The notes under the pieces: generated by a model | What the model saw: only the letters and a program-made list of their open reading frames with translations | Told to the model about the DNA's origin: nothing | Databases searched by the model: none | From: CAYXAA01 sp964462985 | Lineage (GTDB): Bacteria > Pseudomonadota > Alphaproteobacteria > Rhizobiales > Stappiaceae | Assembly (NCBI GenBank): GCA_964462985.1 | Contig: CAYXAA010000026.1 | Span: 1-64,000, forward strand | Length of the DNA: 64,000 nt | Reading direction: 5' to 3' | Shown: positions 43,283 to 51,395 of the stretch, piece after piece | Layout: the number at the start of each line of letters is the position of its first letter | Numbering within the stretch: the stretch's first letter is position 1 | Made by a program: the position numbers and the translations under genes

Positions 43283-43720
43283 GTGAACGGGCCCGAAAAC
43301 ACGATATCGCTTGAAGACCTGTGCGTGACCAAGGGCATGCGCATGACCGATCAGCGCCGCGTGATCGCGCGGGTGATCGAGCAGGCGACTGATCACCCCG
43401 ACGTCGAGGAGCTCTATCGCCGCGCCGCCGCCGAGGATCCGCGCATCTCGATATCCACGGTCTATCGTACCGTGAAGCTGTTCGAAGACGCCGGTATCAT
43501 CGAGCGCCATGATTTTCGTGATGGTCGCGCGCGCTATGAGACCACGCCCGAAGAGCATCACGACCACCTGATCGACCTGAAATCGGGCGCTGTGATCGAA
43601 TTCCGCAACGAGGAAATCGAGGCGCTGCAGGAGGCGATCGCGCGCCGGCTCGGCTATCGTCTTGTCGATCACCGGCTCGAACTCTACGCCGTCCCGCTCA
43701 GGCCGGAGGACAAAGACTAG
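43283..43720 (+). CDS. mur: Fur family regulator, probably Mur type (manganese)
   Basis: A 145-residue Fur-family repressor with an N-terminal winged helix (about 10-85, including ISISTVYRTVKLFEDAGII) and a C-terminal dimerisation domain. The metal site is HHDHLIDLKSG (92-102), in which both structural cysteines of classical Fur (CxxC) are replaced; the only cysteine is C14. This is the form found in rhizobial Fur, which acts as Mur and represses manganese uptake with Mn(II). GTG start with GGAGG four bases upstream. plsC begins 3 bp after its stop. Confidence 0.9.
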   Translation: MNGPENTISLEDLCVTKGMRMTDQRRVIARVIEQATDHPDVEELYRRAAAEDPRISISTVYRTVKLFEDAGIIERHDFRDGRARYETTPEEHHDHLIDLKSGAVIEFRNEEIEALQEAIARRLGYRLVDHRLELYAVPLRPEDKD

Positions 43721-43723
43721 CCC

Positions 43724-44581
43724 ATGATCCGCAGCATCAGGGCGCTGCTCGTCCTCTCCACATTGGCGCTCGTCACTGTCGTGATGATTCCGTTCCAATG
43801 GATCGCGCTCAGGGCTGGCTGGGATCTTCGGCGGCGCTTGCCTGTATTGTGGCACCGCATCGCTTGCAGGCTCGTCGGTATCCGCATTATAGAGCACGGT
43901 AAGCCGTCTGCCGCGCGACCGCTGCTGATCGCCGCGAATCACAGCTCGTGGCTCGACATCACGGTGCTCGGGTCACGCATGCCGCTGAGCTTCATCGCAA
44001 AGTCGGAAGTGGCGGGTTGGCCGGTGTTCGGTCTTTTCGCCAAGCTGCAGCGTTCGGTGTTCGTCGATCGAGAACGCCGCGCCGATACCGGCCGGATCGC
44101 GGCGGAAATCGGCACACGAATGGTCGATGGCGATGCCATGGTGCTGTTCGCTGAAGGCACATCGAACGACGGCAACGGCGTGCTGCCGTTCCGCTCCGCC
44201 CTGCTCGGTGCCGCCCGGCATGCGCTCGCGGGCGAAAAGTCCGAGGTCCTGGTCCAACCGTTGTCAATCGCCTACACGCGGCTGCAAGGATTGCCAATGG
44301 GGCGCCAGTTTCGGCCGCGGGTCGCCTGGTACGGCGACATGGAAATGGCCGGTCACTTCCTCGCCGTGGTAAAGGAGGGAGCGATCGATGTGGAGCTTGG
44401 CTGGGGCAAGCCGATCCCGTTCCGGCTTGACACCGACCGCAAGGCGTTGGCGCGGCGGTTGGAGAGCGAGGTCAGGGCCATGACCGTCGCCGCGTTGACC
44501 GGTAGCTCCCGCCGTGCTGAGGGCCCACCGGCGGATCCGCTATTCTCATCCGGGGAAAAACCGGTTAAAGCTCCGGCCTGA
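43724..44581 (+). CDS. plsC: 1-acyl-sn-glycerol-3-phosphate acyltransferase
   Basis: A 285-residue membrane acyltransferase adding the second acyl chain to lysophosphatidate in phospholipid synthesis. A membrane span occupies about residues 8-28. The catalytic HX4D is H73 to D78 in NHSSWLD, followed by FIAKSEVAGWPVFG and FAEGTSNDG (motif III). It begins 3 bp after mur, and miaB follows, a conserved fur-plsC-miaB order in Hyphomicrobiales. Confidence 0.93.
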   Translation: MIRSIRALLVLSTLALVTVVMIPFQWIALRAGWDLRRRLPVLWHRIACRLVGIRIIEHGKPSAARPLLIAANHSSWLDITVLGSRMPLSFIAKSEVAGWPVFGLFAKLQRSVFVDRERRADTGRIAAEIGTRMVDGDAMVLFAEGTSNDGNGVLPFRSALLGAARHALAGEKSEVLVQPLSIAYTRLQGLPMGRQFRPRVAWYGDMEMAGHFLAVVKEGAIDVELGWGKPIPFRLDTDRKALARRLESEVRAMTVAALTGSSRRAEGPPADPLFSSGEKPVKAPA

Positions 44582-44669
44582 ATGGCCGGAGTCCCGCAGA
44601 TCCGGCGTCGTCCGACGATGGCCAATGCGAGGGGCGGCGATGGCGGGACGGAGAGCATCCGAGGAACGA

Positions 44670-46109
44670 ATGAGCGACACCGCGCATCCCGCGGCCGGAA
44701 CCGACGCCACGGCGGCAAAGCCGCATCGCCGCGTCTTCGTAAAGACGTACGGCTGTCAGATGAACGTCTATGACAGCGGCCGGATGACCGATGCGTTGGT
44801 CCCCGAGGGGTTTCAGCCGACCGCAAGCCCTGACGACGCCGACTTGGTGATCCTGAACACCTGTCACATCCGAGAGAAGGCCGCGGAAAAGGTCTATTCC
44901 GAACTCGGCCGGCTACGGAAACTGAAGGAAAGCCGTGCTCGTGACGGCGGCACGATGATGATTGGCGTCGCCGGCTGCGTGGCGCAGGCCGAGGGCGAGG
45001 AAATCGCTCGTCGCGCCCCCGTAGTCGATGTGGTGTTCGGACCGCAGAGCTACCATCGTTTGCCGGACCTGCTGAAGCGCGCGGAGGGCGGCGCGACTGT
45101 CGTCGAGACCGAGTTCGAGATTGACGAGAAATTCGCTCATCTGGCGAAGCCTTCCGCAGAGGCGACCCGCGGGCGCGGCGTCACCGCCTTTCTCACGGTG
45201 CAGGAAGGATGCGACAAGTTCTGCACCTTCTGTGTCGTGCCTTACACCCGAGGAGCCGAGGTGTCTCGGCCGGTGGCGCAGATCGTCGCGGAGGCCGAGC
45301 GGCTTGTTGCCGCTGGTGTCCGCGAGGTCACGCTGCTCGGCCAGAACGTCAATGCCTGGCACGGCGAAGGGCCGGATGGGCGCCGCTGGGGTCTCGGTGC
45401 CCTGCTCCACCGTCTCGCCGATATTCCGGGCATCGAGCGGCTGCGTTACACAACCAGCCACCCGCGTGACATGGACGACGCCCTGATTGCCGCGCATCGT
45501 GACCTCGATGTGCTGATGCCCTATCTGCATCTGCCGGTGCAGTCCGGGTCCGATCGGGTGCTGAGGGCGATGAACCGCCGCCACAGCCGTGATGATTACT
45601 TCCGCCTCGTCGACCGCATCCGAACGGCAAGGCCAGATATCGCACTGTCGGGCGATTTCATCGTCGGCTTTCCCGGCGAAACCGATAGCGATTTTGCTGA
45701 CACGATCGACCTCGTCGAGCGGGTCGGTTATGCGTCGGCCTTCTCGTTCAAATACAGCCCGCGTCCTGGCACGCCGGGAGCCGGATTCGACGATCAGATC
45801 GACGAGGCCGTCAAGACCGAACGGCTGGCGCGGCTGCAGAACCTGCTCGCAAGTCAGCAGACCGACTTCAACCGCTCGCTGGTCGGCAAGCGGGTCAGGG
45901 TTCTGTTCGAGAAGCCAGGCCGAAAACCCGGGCAGCTCGCTGGGCGATCGCCCTGGCTGCAGGCTGTCCATGTCGAGGCACCGGCGGATCTGATCGGCCG
46001 GATCGCGGTGGTGGAAATCATCGAAGTCACGACAAATTCCTTGTTAGGACGACTGACGAGCGGGCAGGATGAAGTCGGATTCGACCAGGACGTCGCACTT
46101 CATGCCTGA
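44670..46109 (+). CDS. miaB: tRNA-2-methylthio-N6-isopentenyladenosine synthase MiaB
   Basis: A 479-residue radical-SAM methylthiotransferase that adds methylthio to i6A37 of tRNAs. The N-terminal MTTase domain has VKTYGCQMNVYDS (C29), NTCHIREKA and VAGCVAQAEG, whose cysteines bind the auxiliary cluster. The radical-SAM cluster is at EGCDKFCTFCVVPYTRG. A TRAM domain closes the protein (about 415-479). The ATG at 44670 has GAGGA immediately upstream; the frame extends back over plsC and was rejected there. phoH follows by 18 bp. Confidence 0.96.
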   Translation: MSDTAHPAAGTDATAAKPHRRVFVKTYGCQMNVYDSGRMTDALVPEGFQPTASPDDADLVILNTCHIREKAAEKVYSELGRLRKLKESRARDGGTMMIGVAGCVAQAEGEEIARRAPVVDVVFGPQSYHRLPDLLKRAEGGATVVETEFEIDEKFAHLAKPSAEATRGRGVTAFLTVQEGCDKFCTFCVVPYTRGAEVSRPVAQIVAEAERLVAAGVREVTLLGQNVNAWHGEGPDGRRWGLGALLHRLADIPGIERLRYTTSHPRDMDDALIAAHRDLDVLMPYLHLPVQSGSDRVLRAMNRRHSRDDYFRLVDRIRTARPDIALSGDFIVGFPGETDSDFADTIDLVERVGYASAFSFKYSPRPGTPGAGFDDQIDEAVKTERLARLQNLLASQQTDFNRSLVGKRVRVLFEKPGRKPGQLAGRSPWLQAVHVEAPADLIGRIAVVEIIEVTTNSLLGRLTSGQDEVGFDQDVALHA

Positions 46110-46127
46110 AATAACCAGGAGGTTTGC

Positions 46128-47246
46128 TTGACGGGCAATGCCCCTCCTCCGGTGCGCGGCGGCTCCGGCCGCACGGTTGTGCCGGCATCCGACATCACCC
46201 ATGTCGTGCTCGCCTTCGACGACAACCGACTAGTCGGCGATCTATTCGGCCAGTTCGACCAAAACCTGGCCATTATCGAGCAGCGTCTGGGGGTGGACGC
46301 GGTGGCTCGCGGCAACCAGGTCACGATCAAGGGGCCGCATTCGGCCTGTGATCAGGCCCGCCATGCCCTGGAATCGCTTTATCACCGCCTGCAGCAAGGG
46401 CACGAACTGCACCCCGCGGACGTGGAGGGGGCCTTACGCATGGCGGCCACCGCAGAGGCACAGCTGACCTTGCCGACGATCGAGCCACGCTCGCGGCTTG
46501 CCTTTGCCCAGATCGGAACCCGGCGAAAGACGGTGGTGGCACGCACCGCTGCCCAGGATGCCTATATCCGGGCGATGGATAGGGCCGACCTGGTATTCGG
46601 CACGGGACCGGCGGGAACGGGCAAGACCTTTCTGGCCGTCGCCTACGCCGCCGCGCTGCTGGAGCGGGGTGACGCGGCACGGCTGGTGCTTTCGCGTCCG
46701 GCCGTCGAGGCCGGCGAGCGGCTCGGGTTCCTTCCCGGCGATATGAAGGAGAAGGTCGACCCCTACCTGCGTCCCCTCTATGACGCGCTCTACGAAATGA
46801 TGCCGCCGGAGAAGGTCGATCGCGGTCTGCAGTCAGGCATGATCGAGGTCGCGCCGCTGGCGTTCATGCGCGGCCGGACGCTGGCCAACGCTGTGGTGCT
46901 GCTCGACGAGGCGCAGAATACCACCACGATGCAGATGAAGATGTTCCTGACCCGGCTCGGTGAGAACTCGAAGATGATCGTCAACGGCGATCCGAGCCAG
47001 GTCGATTTGCCGCCCGGCCAGCGCTCCGGACTCAATGAGGCGCTGGCGCTGCTTGCCGGCGTCGAAGGTATCGCCCACGTCCGCTTCACGGAGGCGGACG
47101 TGGTTCGCCACGAGCTGGTCGCTCGCATCGTCAAGGCCTATGACGATGCTGCGCGCCGGGCCGCCGAGGAACGCGAACAAGCGGCCGCCGACCAACGTTA
47201 TGGGGAAGAGCCGGCATCGCCGGGACAGCGAAGGACGGGACGATGA
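46128..47246 (+). CDS. phoH: PhoH-like ATPase
   Basis: A 372-residue PhoH family protein with a KH-like N-terminal region and a P-loop ATPase/helicase domain. Walker A is GPAGTGKT at residues 160-167 and Walker B is VVLLDEAQNT. The family is linked to RNA metabolism, and its neighbour ybeY is the classic partner gene. The start is TTG at 46128 with AGGAGG five bases upstream; no ATG precedes the conserved part in frame. Its end overlaps ybeY by ATGA. Confidence 0.94.
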   Translation: MTGNAPPPVRGGSGRTVVPASDITHVVLAFDDNRLVGDLFGQFDQNLAIIEQRLGVDAVARGNQVTIKGPHSACDQARHALESLYHRLQQGHELHPADVEGALRMAATAEAQLTLPTIEPRSRLAFAQIGTRRKTVVARTAAQDAYIRAMDRADLVFGTGPAGTGKTFLAVAYAAALLERGDAARLVLSRPAVEAGERLGFLPGDMKEKVDPYLRPLYDALYEMMPPEKVDRGLQSGMIEVAPLAFMRGRTLANAVVLLDEAQNTTTMQMKMFLTRLGENSKMIVNGDPSQVDLPPGQRSGLNEALALLAGVEGIAHVRFTEADVVRHELVARIVKAYDDAARRAAEEREQAAADQRYGEEPASPGQRRTGR

Positions 47247-47788
47247 TCGCCGAGCGGACAGACCCGGGCCTGGCCGACATCGACATTGCGATCGATGTCA
47301 TTGTGGAGGTGGCCGGCTGGCCGACGGAGGAAGACCTTACCAGACTGGCCCGAGCCGCGGTCACCGCGGCCGTCGAAACCGCCCGCCTTCAGGCCGTGCC
47401 AGGAGCGGAGGTCGCGATCTTCTTCGCCGATGACGCGCGACTGCGCACCCTCAACGGCGAATGGCGCGGCAGGGACGCGCCGACGAACGTCCTGTCCTTT
47501 GAAGGCAGCAATGGCTCTGGACCGCCCTACGGCCCGCTGCTTGGCGATATCGTGCTCGCGCTCGAAACGGTGACTCGCGAGGCGGAAGAGCAGGGGAAGC
47601 GGTTCGAACACCATCTTTCGCATCTGATGATACACGGTCTTCTTCACCTTTTCGGTTATGATCACCAGATAGAGGCCGAAGCGGAGGTAATGGAGGACGC
47701 GGAGCGACGGGCCCTTGCCCGTCTTGGGATTGCAGACCCCTACGCCGATGCGCCGCTCGCAGGCAGGGATGACGTCGCGGCCGATTGA
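47243..47788 (+). CDS. ybeY: Endoribonuclease YbeY
   Basis: A 181-residue metal-dependent RNase needed for 16S rRNA 3'-end maturation and ribosome quality control. The zinc site is HGLLHLFGYDH with H131, H135 and H141. TNVLSF at 81-86 is conserved. The N-terminus carries about 15 more residues than in E. coli, and the C-terminal tail is short. Translation is coupled to phoH by ATGA, and corC starts 16 bp after the stop. Confidence 0.95.
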   Translation: MIAERTDPGLADIDIAIDVIVEVAGWPTEEDLTRLARAAVTAAVETARLQAVPGAEVAIFFADDARLRTLNGEWRGRDAPTNVLSFEGSNGSGPPYGPLLGDIVLALETVTREAEEQGKRFEHHLSHLMIHGLLHLFGYDHQIEAEAEVMEDAERRALARLGIADPYADAPLAGRDDVAAD

Positions 47789-47804
47789 CTCCGCAGATGA
47801 GACT

Positions 47805-48938
47805 ATGATGAACACTACGGAAGCGCGAAGTACTGAAACCGGACAACCCACGGCGGGGTCCGGAACGGATGAGGATTCGTCGGATTCTCCCAACGGCGCA
47901 GGGTCCGGTTCCTGGATGACCCGGATCGGGTCGACCCTCTGGAAAGTTGCAGGCCTGCGCCGGAACGCAAGCGCCTCGCTGCGCGAGAACCTGAAGGACG
48001 AACTTGCCCGCGACTCCGGGGCCGATGCCACCTTCACACCCGAAGAACGCGTCCTGCTCGGCAATATCTTGCGGCTCCGCGAAGTGCGCGTCGAGGACGT
48101 GATGGTTCCACGCGCGGACATCGAGGCGGTGGAGGAAACCATCTCCCTCGGTCGACTGATGGAGGCGTTTCGCGAGTCCGGCCATTCACGCATGCCGGTC
48201 TATCGCGAAAACCTCGATGACCCTCGCGGCATGGTTCATATCAAGGATCTAATGGCCTATTTCGCGGAGCGAGCAAGCGCTGCGACGCGTAACGGCTCTG
48301 GGCAAGGCGCGTCCGGCGCGGATGGGGCAAAAAACGGCGCTTCGCAAGGCTCCAGCGCCCTGAACCAGCTCGATCTCGCAGGCGTGGATCTCAAACGCCC
48401 ACTCTCGGAGATCGGTATTATTCGTCCGCTGCTGTTCGTGCCACCATCAATGCCGGCGACCGACCTGATGACCAAAATGCAGGCGGGCCGACTGCAGATG
48501 GCTCTTGTGATCGACGAATACGGTGGAACCGATGGCCTGGTATCGCTCGAGGACATTGTCGAGACCGTGGTCGGCGACATCGAGGACGAGCACGACGAAG
48601 ATGAGGAGCCGATGATCGCGGCCGCAGGCGACAACGTCTGGATAGCCGACCCCCGCGTCCTGATCGAGGATCTCGAGCAGGAGCTCGGCGCCGATTTCAA
48701 GCTCGGCGAGCTCGCGGAAGAGGTCGACACTCTAGGAGGATTGCTGTTTTCCGTCGTTGGGCGCGTGCCCGCACGCGGTGAGTTGATCGCACCAAAGGAA
48801 ATTCCAGGATACGAGTTTGAAGTCCTGGACGCCGATCCAAGGCGAATCAAGCGACTGCGCGTTCGGCGACGTCGGGTCGTCGACATGCGTGCCGTGGACG
48901 GTCGTCGGCGGCCGCGGCGCTCTGACGCCGCCGAATAG
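47805..48938 (+). CDS. corC: CBS-domain protein of the CorC/TlyC (hemolysin C) family
   Basis: A 377-residue cytoplasmic protein with an acidic, Ser/Gly-rich N-terminus (about 1-60), a CBS-domain pair (about 95-250, with VMVPRADIEAVEE and ALVIDEYGGTDGLVSLEDI) and a C-terminal CorC/HlyC transporter-associated domain (about 275-360). The CBS pair is split by a low-complexity insert (about residues 155-185, rich in Gly, Ala, Ser). Family members assist magnesium or cobalt efflux, but the transmembrane CNNM part is missing here. The start could also be the second ATG at 47808 or 47769. It lies between ybeY and lnt as in many proteobacteria. Confidence 0.9.
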   Translation: MMNTTEARSTETGQPTAGSGTDEDSSDSPNGAGSGSWMTRIGSTLWKVAGLRRNASASLRENLKDELARDSGADATFTPEERVLLGNILRLREVRVEDVMVPRADIEAVEETISLGRLMEAFRESGHSRMPVYRENLDDPRGMVHIKDLMAYFAERASAATRNGSGQGASGADGAKNGASQGSSALNQLDLAGVDLKRPLSEIGIIRPLLFVPPSMPATDLMTKMQAGRLQMALVIDEYGGTDGLVSLEDIVETVVGDIEDEHDEDEEPMIAAAGDNVWIADPRVLIEDLEQELGADFKLGELAEEVDTLGGLLFSVVGRVPARGELIAPKEIPGYEFEVLDADPRRIKRLRVRRRRVVDMRAVDGRRRPRRSDAAE

Positions 48939-49055
48939 GCTGATCGCGGCGTTAAACCGCGGCGAAGACGGCATCGCAAGCCGGCCCGATACGGCGAATT
49001 TCGCGTATAACGTCAAACGTCGTCGCGTCGGTGATTCGGAGCGGGTCTGCGCATC

Positions 49056-50648
49056 TTGCGGAAGTTTTCCCATATTTTCCTGCTCGCGTGGGGATGGCAA
49101 CGCTGGGGACTGGCATTCGTCTTCGGCGCGATCGCCGCATTGGCCTTTCCGCCATTCGGCTGGTTCCCGGTCCTGTTCCTGTCTTTACCGGCCCTGGTCT
49201 GGCTGCTCGATGGCGCGATGGAAAGGGATGCGATTGGCCGCCGCAGGTTCCGACCGGCGCTTGCAGTTGGTTGGTGGTTCGGCTTCGGCTTTCATCTTGC
49301 GGGCCTTTGGTGGATCGGTACGGCCTTTCTCGTCGACGCAGAGGCGCATGCCTGGCTGATGCCCTTTGCCGTGATTGCAATGCCCGCCGGACTGGCGCTT
49401 TTCACGGCGTTGGCGACGGGCGTGGCCCGGTTGGTCTGGCATGATGGCGTCCTCCGCATCCTCGCCCTGGCGCTCGTCCTTTTTGCCGCCGACTGGCTTC
49501 GGGGGCATGTCCTGACGGGGTTCCCGTGGAATGTCTGGGGGTATGCGCTGAGCGGCAGTCTCCCCATGATCCAGTTCGCTTCGGTGGTCGGCGTCTACGG
49601 GCTTGGTTTCCTGGTGACGTTCGCGTTCGCCGCGCCCGCCGTAATCGCCGACGCCCCCGGGCGCAGCCGCACGCTCATGCTCGCCGCATCGCCGGCGATC
49701 CTGCTGGGGCTTGCGCTCTTCGGCTACGTCAGGCTTCAGAACGCGCCCCCTTCCGACCTTCCAGACACCATTGTCCGCGTCGTCCAGCCCTCGATTCCCC
49801 AAGCGGAAAAGTGGCTTCCGGAACGTCGGGCGGCGATCTTTGCCGACTATGTCGACCTCAGCGCCCAAGACGTGGAAAACGGCATGAACCCGGCTGCGGG
49901 CAGGATCGTCGTCTGGCCGGAGGCGGCGCTGCCTTTTCTGTTGACGGAGGAGCCGGGCGCCCTTGCGGCCATCGCCGCACTGCTCCGGCCGCAGGATATC
50001 CTCATTACCGGGGCGGTGCGCGTCGATCGCGGGAGCATCGAACCGGTCTATTATAACAGTGTCTATGTCGTGGCCGAGGATGGAACCATCGTCGAGGCCT
50101 ACGACAAGACCCACCTCGTCCCCTTCGGGGAGTACGTTCCCCTTGAAGGCCTGTTGGAGAAGGCCGGAATCGCAAAGCTGGTGCAGGGTGCCGGCGACTT
50201 TGGCGCCGGCTTCCGCCACCGGGTGCTCCAGGTTCCCGGACTGCCTTCCTTTCTGCCGCTCATCTGTTACGAGGCCATCTTTCCCGGAGCCATTGTCACG
50301 CCCGACGGGCGGCCGGAACTGCTGCTCAATGTCACCAATGACGCCTGGTTCGGCACCACCTCCGGCCCCTTCCAGCATTTTGCTCAAGCCCGAATGCGTT
50401 CCGTCGAGCAGGGCCTGCCAATGGTGCGCGCCGCGAACACTGGGATATCTGCGATCATTGATCCCTACGGGCGGGTTCGCTCCCGGATAGGGCTCAACAA
50501 GCGGGACGTGATCGATGCCACGCTTCCGGGAGCACTGCCTCCCACGATCTACGCACGCCACGGCGCCGTTCTGCTGCCAATCCTCTTCGTGCTTCTGACC
50601 GGGGTCGCCTGTACCGCATACTACGTAGTCTATGCTCGTAAAGATTGA
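49056..50648 (+). CDS. lnt: Apolipoprotein N-acyltransferase
   Basis: A 530-residue inner-membrane enzyme adding the third acyl chain to lipoproteins such as the Omp19-like protein of this window. Several N-terminal spans (about 15-230) precede a periplasmic nitrilase domain. The catalytic triad is E289 (VVWPEAALP), K351 (YDKTHLVPFGEY) and C404 (LICYEAIFPG). A last span lies near 505-525. The start used is TTG at 49056 because the hydrophobic N-terminus begins there; it lacks a strong ribosome site and could be slightly different. Confidence 0.94.
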   Translation: MRKFSHIFLLAWGWQRWGLAFVFGAIAALAFPPFGWFPVLFLSLPALVWLLDGAMERDAIGRRRFRPALAVGWWFGFGFHLAGLWWIGTAFLVDAEAHAWLMPFAVIAMPAGLALFTALATGVARLVWHDGVLRILALALVLFAADWLRGHVLTGFPWNVWGYALSGSLPMIQFASVVGVYGLGFLVTFAFAAPAVIADAPGRSRTLMLAASPAILLGLALFGYVRLQNAPPSDLPDTIVRVVQPSIPQAEKWLPERRAAIFADYVDLSAQDVENGMNPAAGRIVVWPEAALPFLLTEEPGALAAIAALLRPQDILITGAVRVDRGSIEPVYYNSVYVVAEDGTIVEAYDKTHLVPFGEYVPLEGLLEKAGIAKLVQGAGDFGAGFRHRVLQVPGLPSFLPLICYEAIFPGAIVTPDGRPELLLNVTNDAWFGTTSGPFQHFAQARMRSVEQGLPMVRAANTGISAIIDPYGRVRSRIGLNKRDVIDATLPGALPPTIYARHGAVLLPILFVLLTGVACTAYYVVYARKD

Positions 50649-50663
50649 CGAGCCTTACGTAGT
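50621..50663 (+). promoter_or_regulatory. Repeated TACGTAGT upstream of the PraR-like gene
   Basis: TACGTAGT occurs at 50622-50629 and 50656-50663, 34 bp apart. The first copy lies inside the palindrome CTACGTAG. The second lies between TTGACG (50645-50650) and a poor -10 (TCATCA, 50668-50673). This could be an operator pair for autoregulation of the HTH gene that starts at 50867, but the first copy is within the lnt coding end. Confidence 0.3.
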
Positions 50664-50866
50664 AGCGTCATCATTCGGCCGTGACCGCTGCAATGCGCCG
50701 CAGCGGAAGCAAAAATAAATGGATGACAGGCCATGTCGTCCGATCGCTTCGGATGTCTCCCGCTGAATATTCATCGGACTCGCCCCGAAGCGACGCTCCG
50801 TTGGCCTGCCCCATGTACAATAACCTTGGTCACGTCACCGAGAAAAGAGAGAAAGAGGGCCCGCCG

Positions 50867-51274
50867 ATGGCCAGCAAAAAAGCACCTAACCCCATCGATA
50901 TACATGTTGGGAGTAGGGTCAGACTTCGACGCATGATGCTTGGAATGAGCCAGGAGAAGCTGGGGGAAAGCCTCGGCATCACCTTCCAGCAAATTCAGAA
51001 GTATGAAAAGGGGACAAATCGCATCGGCGCCAGCCGCCTGCAGCACATCGCTACGATTCTGAAGGTTCCGGTGTCGTTCTTTTTCGAGGATGCTCCGGGC
51101 GCCCCTGCAGAAGCGGGCGGATTTGCCGAGGCGCAGCCGACGTCTTATGTCGTGGACTTCCTGTCGTCGTCGGAGGGCCTCTCCCTGAACAAGGCATTCG
51201 TTCGGATCGAAGATCCCAAGGTACGCCGCAAGATCGTAGACCTCGTCCGCGTCCTGGCTGGTGAAGAGGCCTGA
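50867..51274 (+). CDS. praR: XRE-family HTH regulator, PraR/PhrR-like
   Basis: A 135-residue transcription factor. The helix-turn-helix (about residues 14-70) reads VRLRRMMLGMSQEKLGESLG then ITFQQIQKYEKGTNRIGASR. The C-terminal part (about 85-135) is typical of the PraR/PhrR group of Hyphomicrobiales, where PraR of Rhizobium and Azorhizobium controls quorum sensing, biofilm or Reb genes. Orthologues lie next to metK in related genomes. The ATG at 50867 has AGAGGG seven bases upstream; the upstream frame is not family-like. The symbol rests on similarity and position only. Confidence 0.82.
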   Translation: MASKKAPNPIDIHVGSRVRLRRMMLGMSQEKLGESLGITFQQIQKYEKGTNRIGASRLQHIATILKVPVSFFFEDAPGAPAEAGGFAEAQPTSYVVDFLSSSEGLSLNKAFVRIEDPKVRRKIVDLVRVLAGEEA

Positions 51275-51280
51275 CCGGAG

Positions 51281-51395
51281 GGACTATTCCCTGGCGGCTT
51301 GACGTCGGGTAGGCAACTCGTTCACAAACACCGCGGAAGCGGCGGGCATCCCGCCGCTTCCTTTATGTTCTCCCTTCCCAGAAGGACGATCGCCA
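51281..51395 (+). promoter_or_regulatory. Leader before metK with alternative pairing, riboswitch-like
   Basis: In the 121-nt gap, TTCC (51287-51290) and GCGG (51294-51297) can pair with GGAA (51335-51338) and CCGC (51331-51334). The loop contains a small hairpin CGGGT/ACTCG (51306-51320). GGAA is also the start of the terminator stem that follows, so the two folds exclude each other. CCTTC/GAAGG (51373-51385) could cover the ribosome site of metK. It matches no known SAM riboswitch class that I can recognise. Confidence 0.4.
51335..51370 (+). terminator. Terminator hairpin 26 nt before metK start
   Basis: GGAAGCGGCGGG (51335-51346) pairs perfectly with CCCGCCGCTTCC (51350-51361) over 12 bp with a CAT loop, followed by TTTATGTTCT. 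It could simply end the PraR transcript. The space left before the metK ATG is too small for a promoter and leader, so metK transcription must pass through it. Confidence 0.75.

Noticed and set aside
51281..51310. Resemblance of ATTCCCTGGCGGCTTGACG upstream of metK to the SAM/SAH riboswitch core (CTTCCTGGCG)
   Set aside because: The flanking GGUCAC/GUGACC-type stem and the pseudoknot with the ribosome site are missing, and that class is known from Rhodobacterales. The shared string is short.
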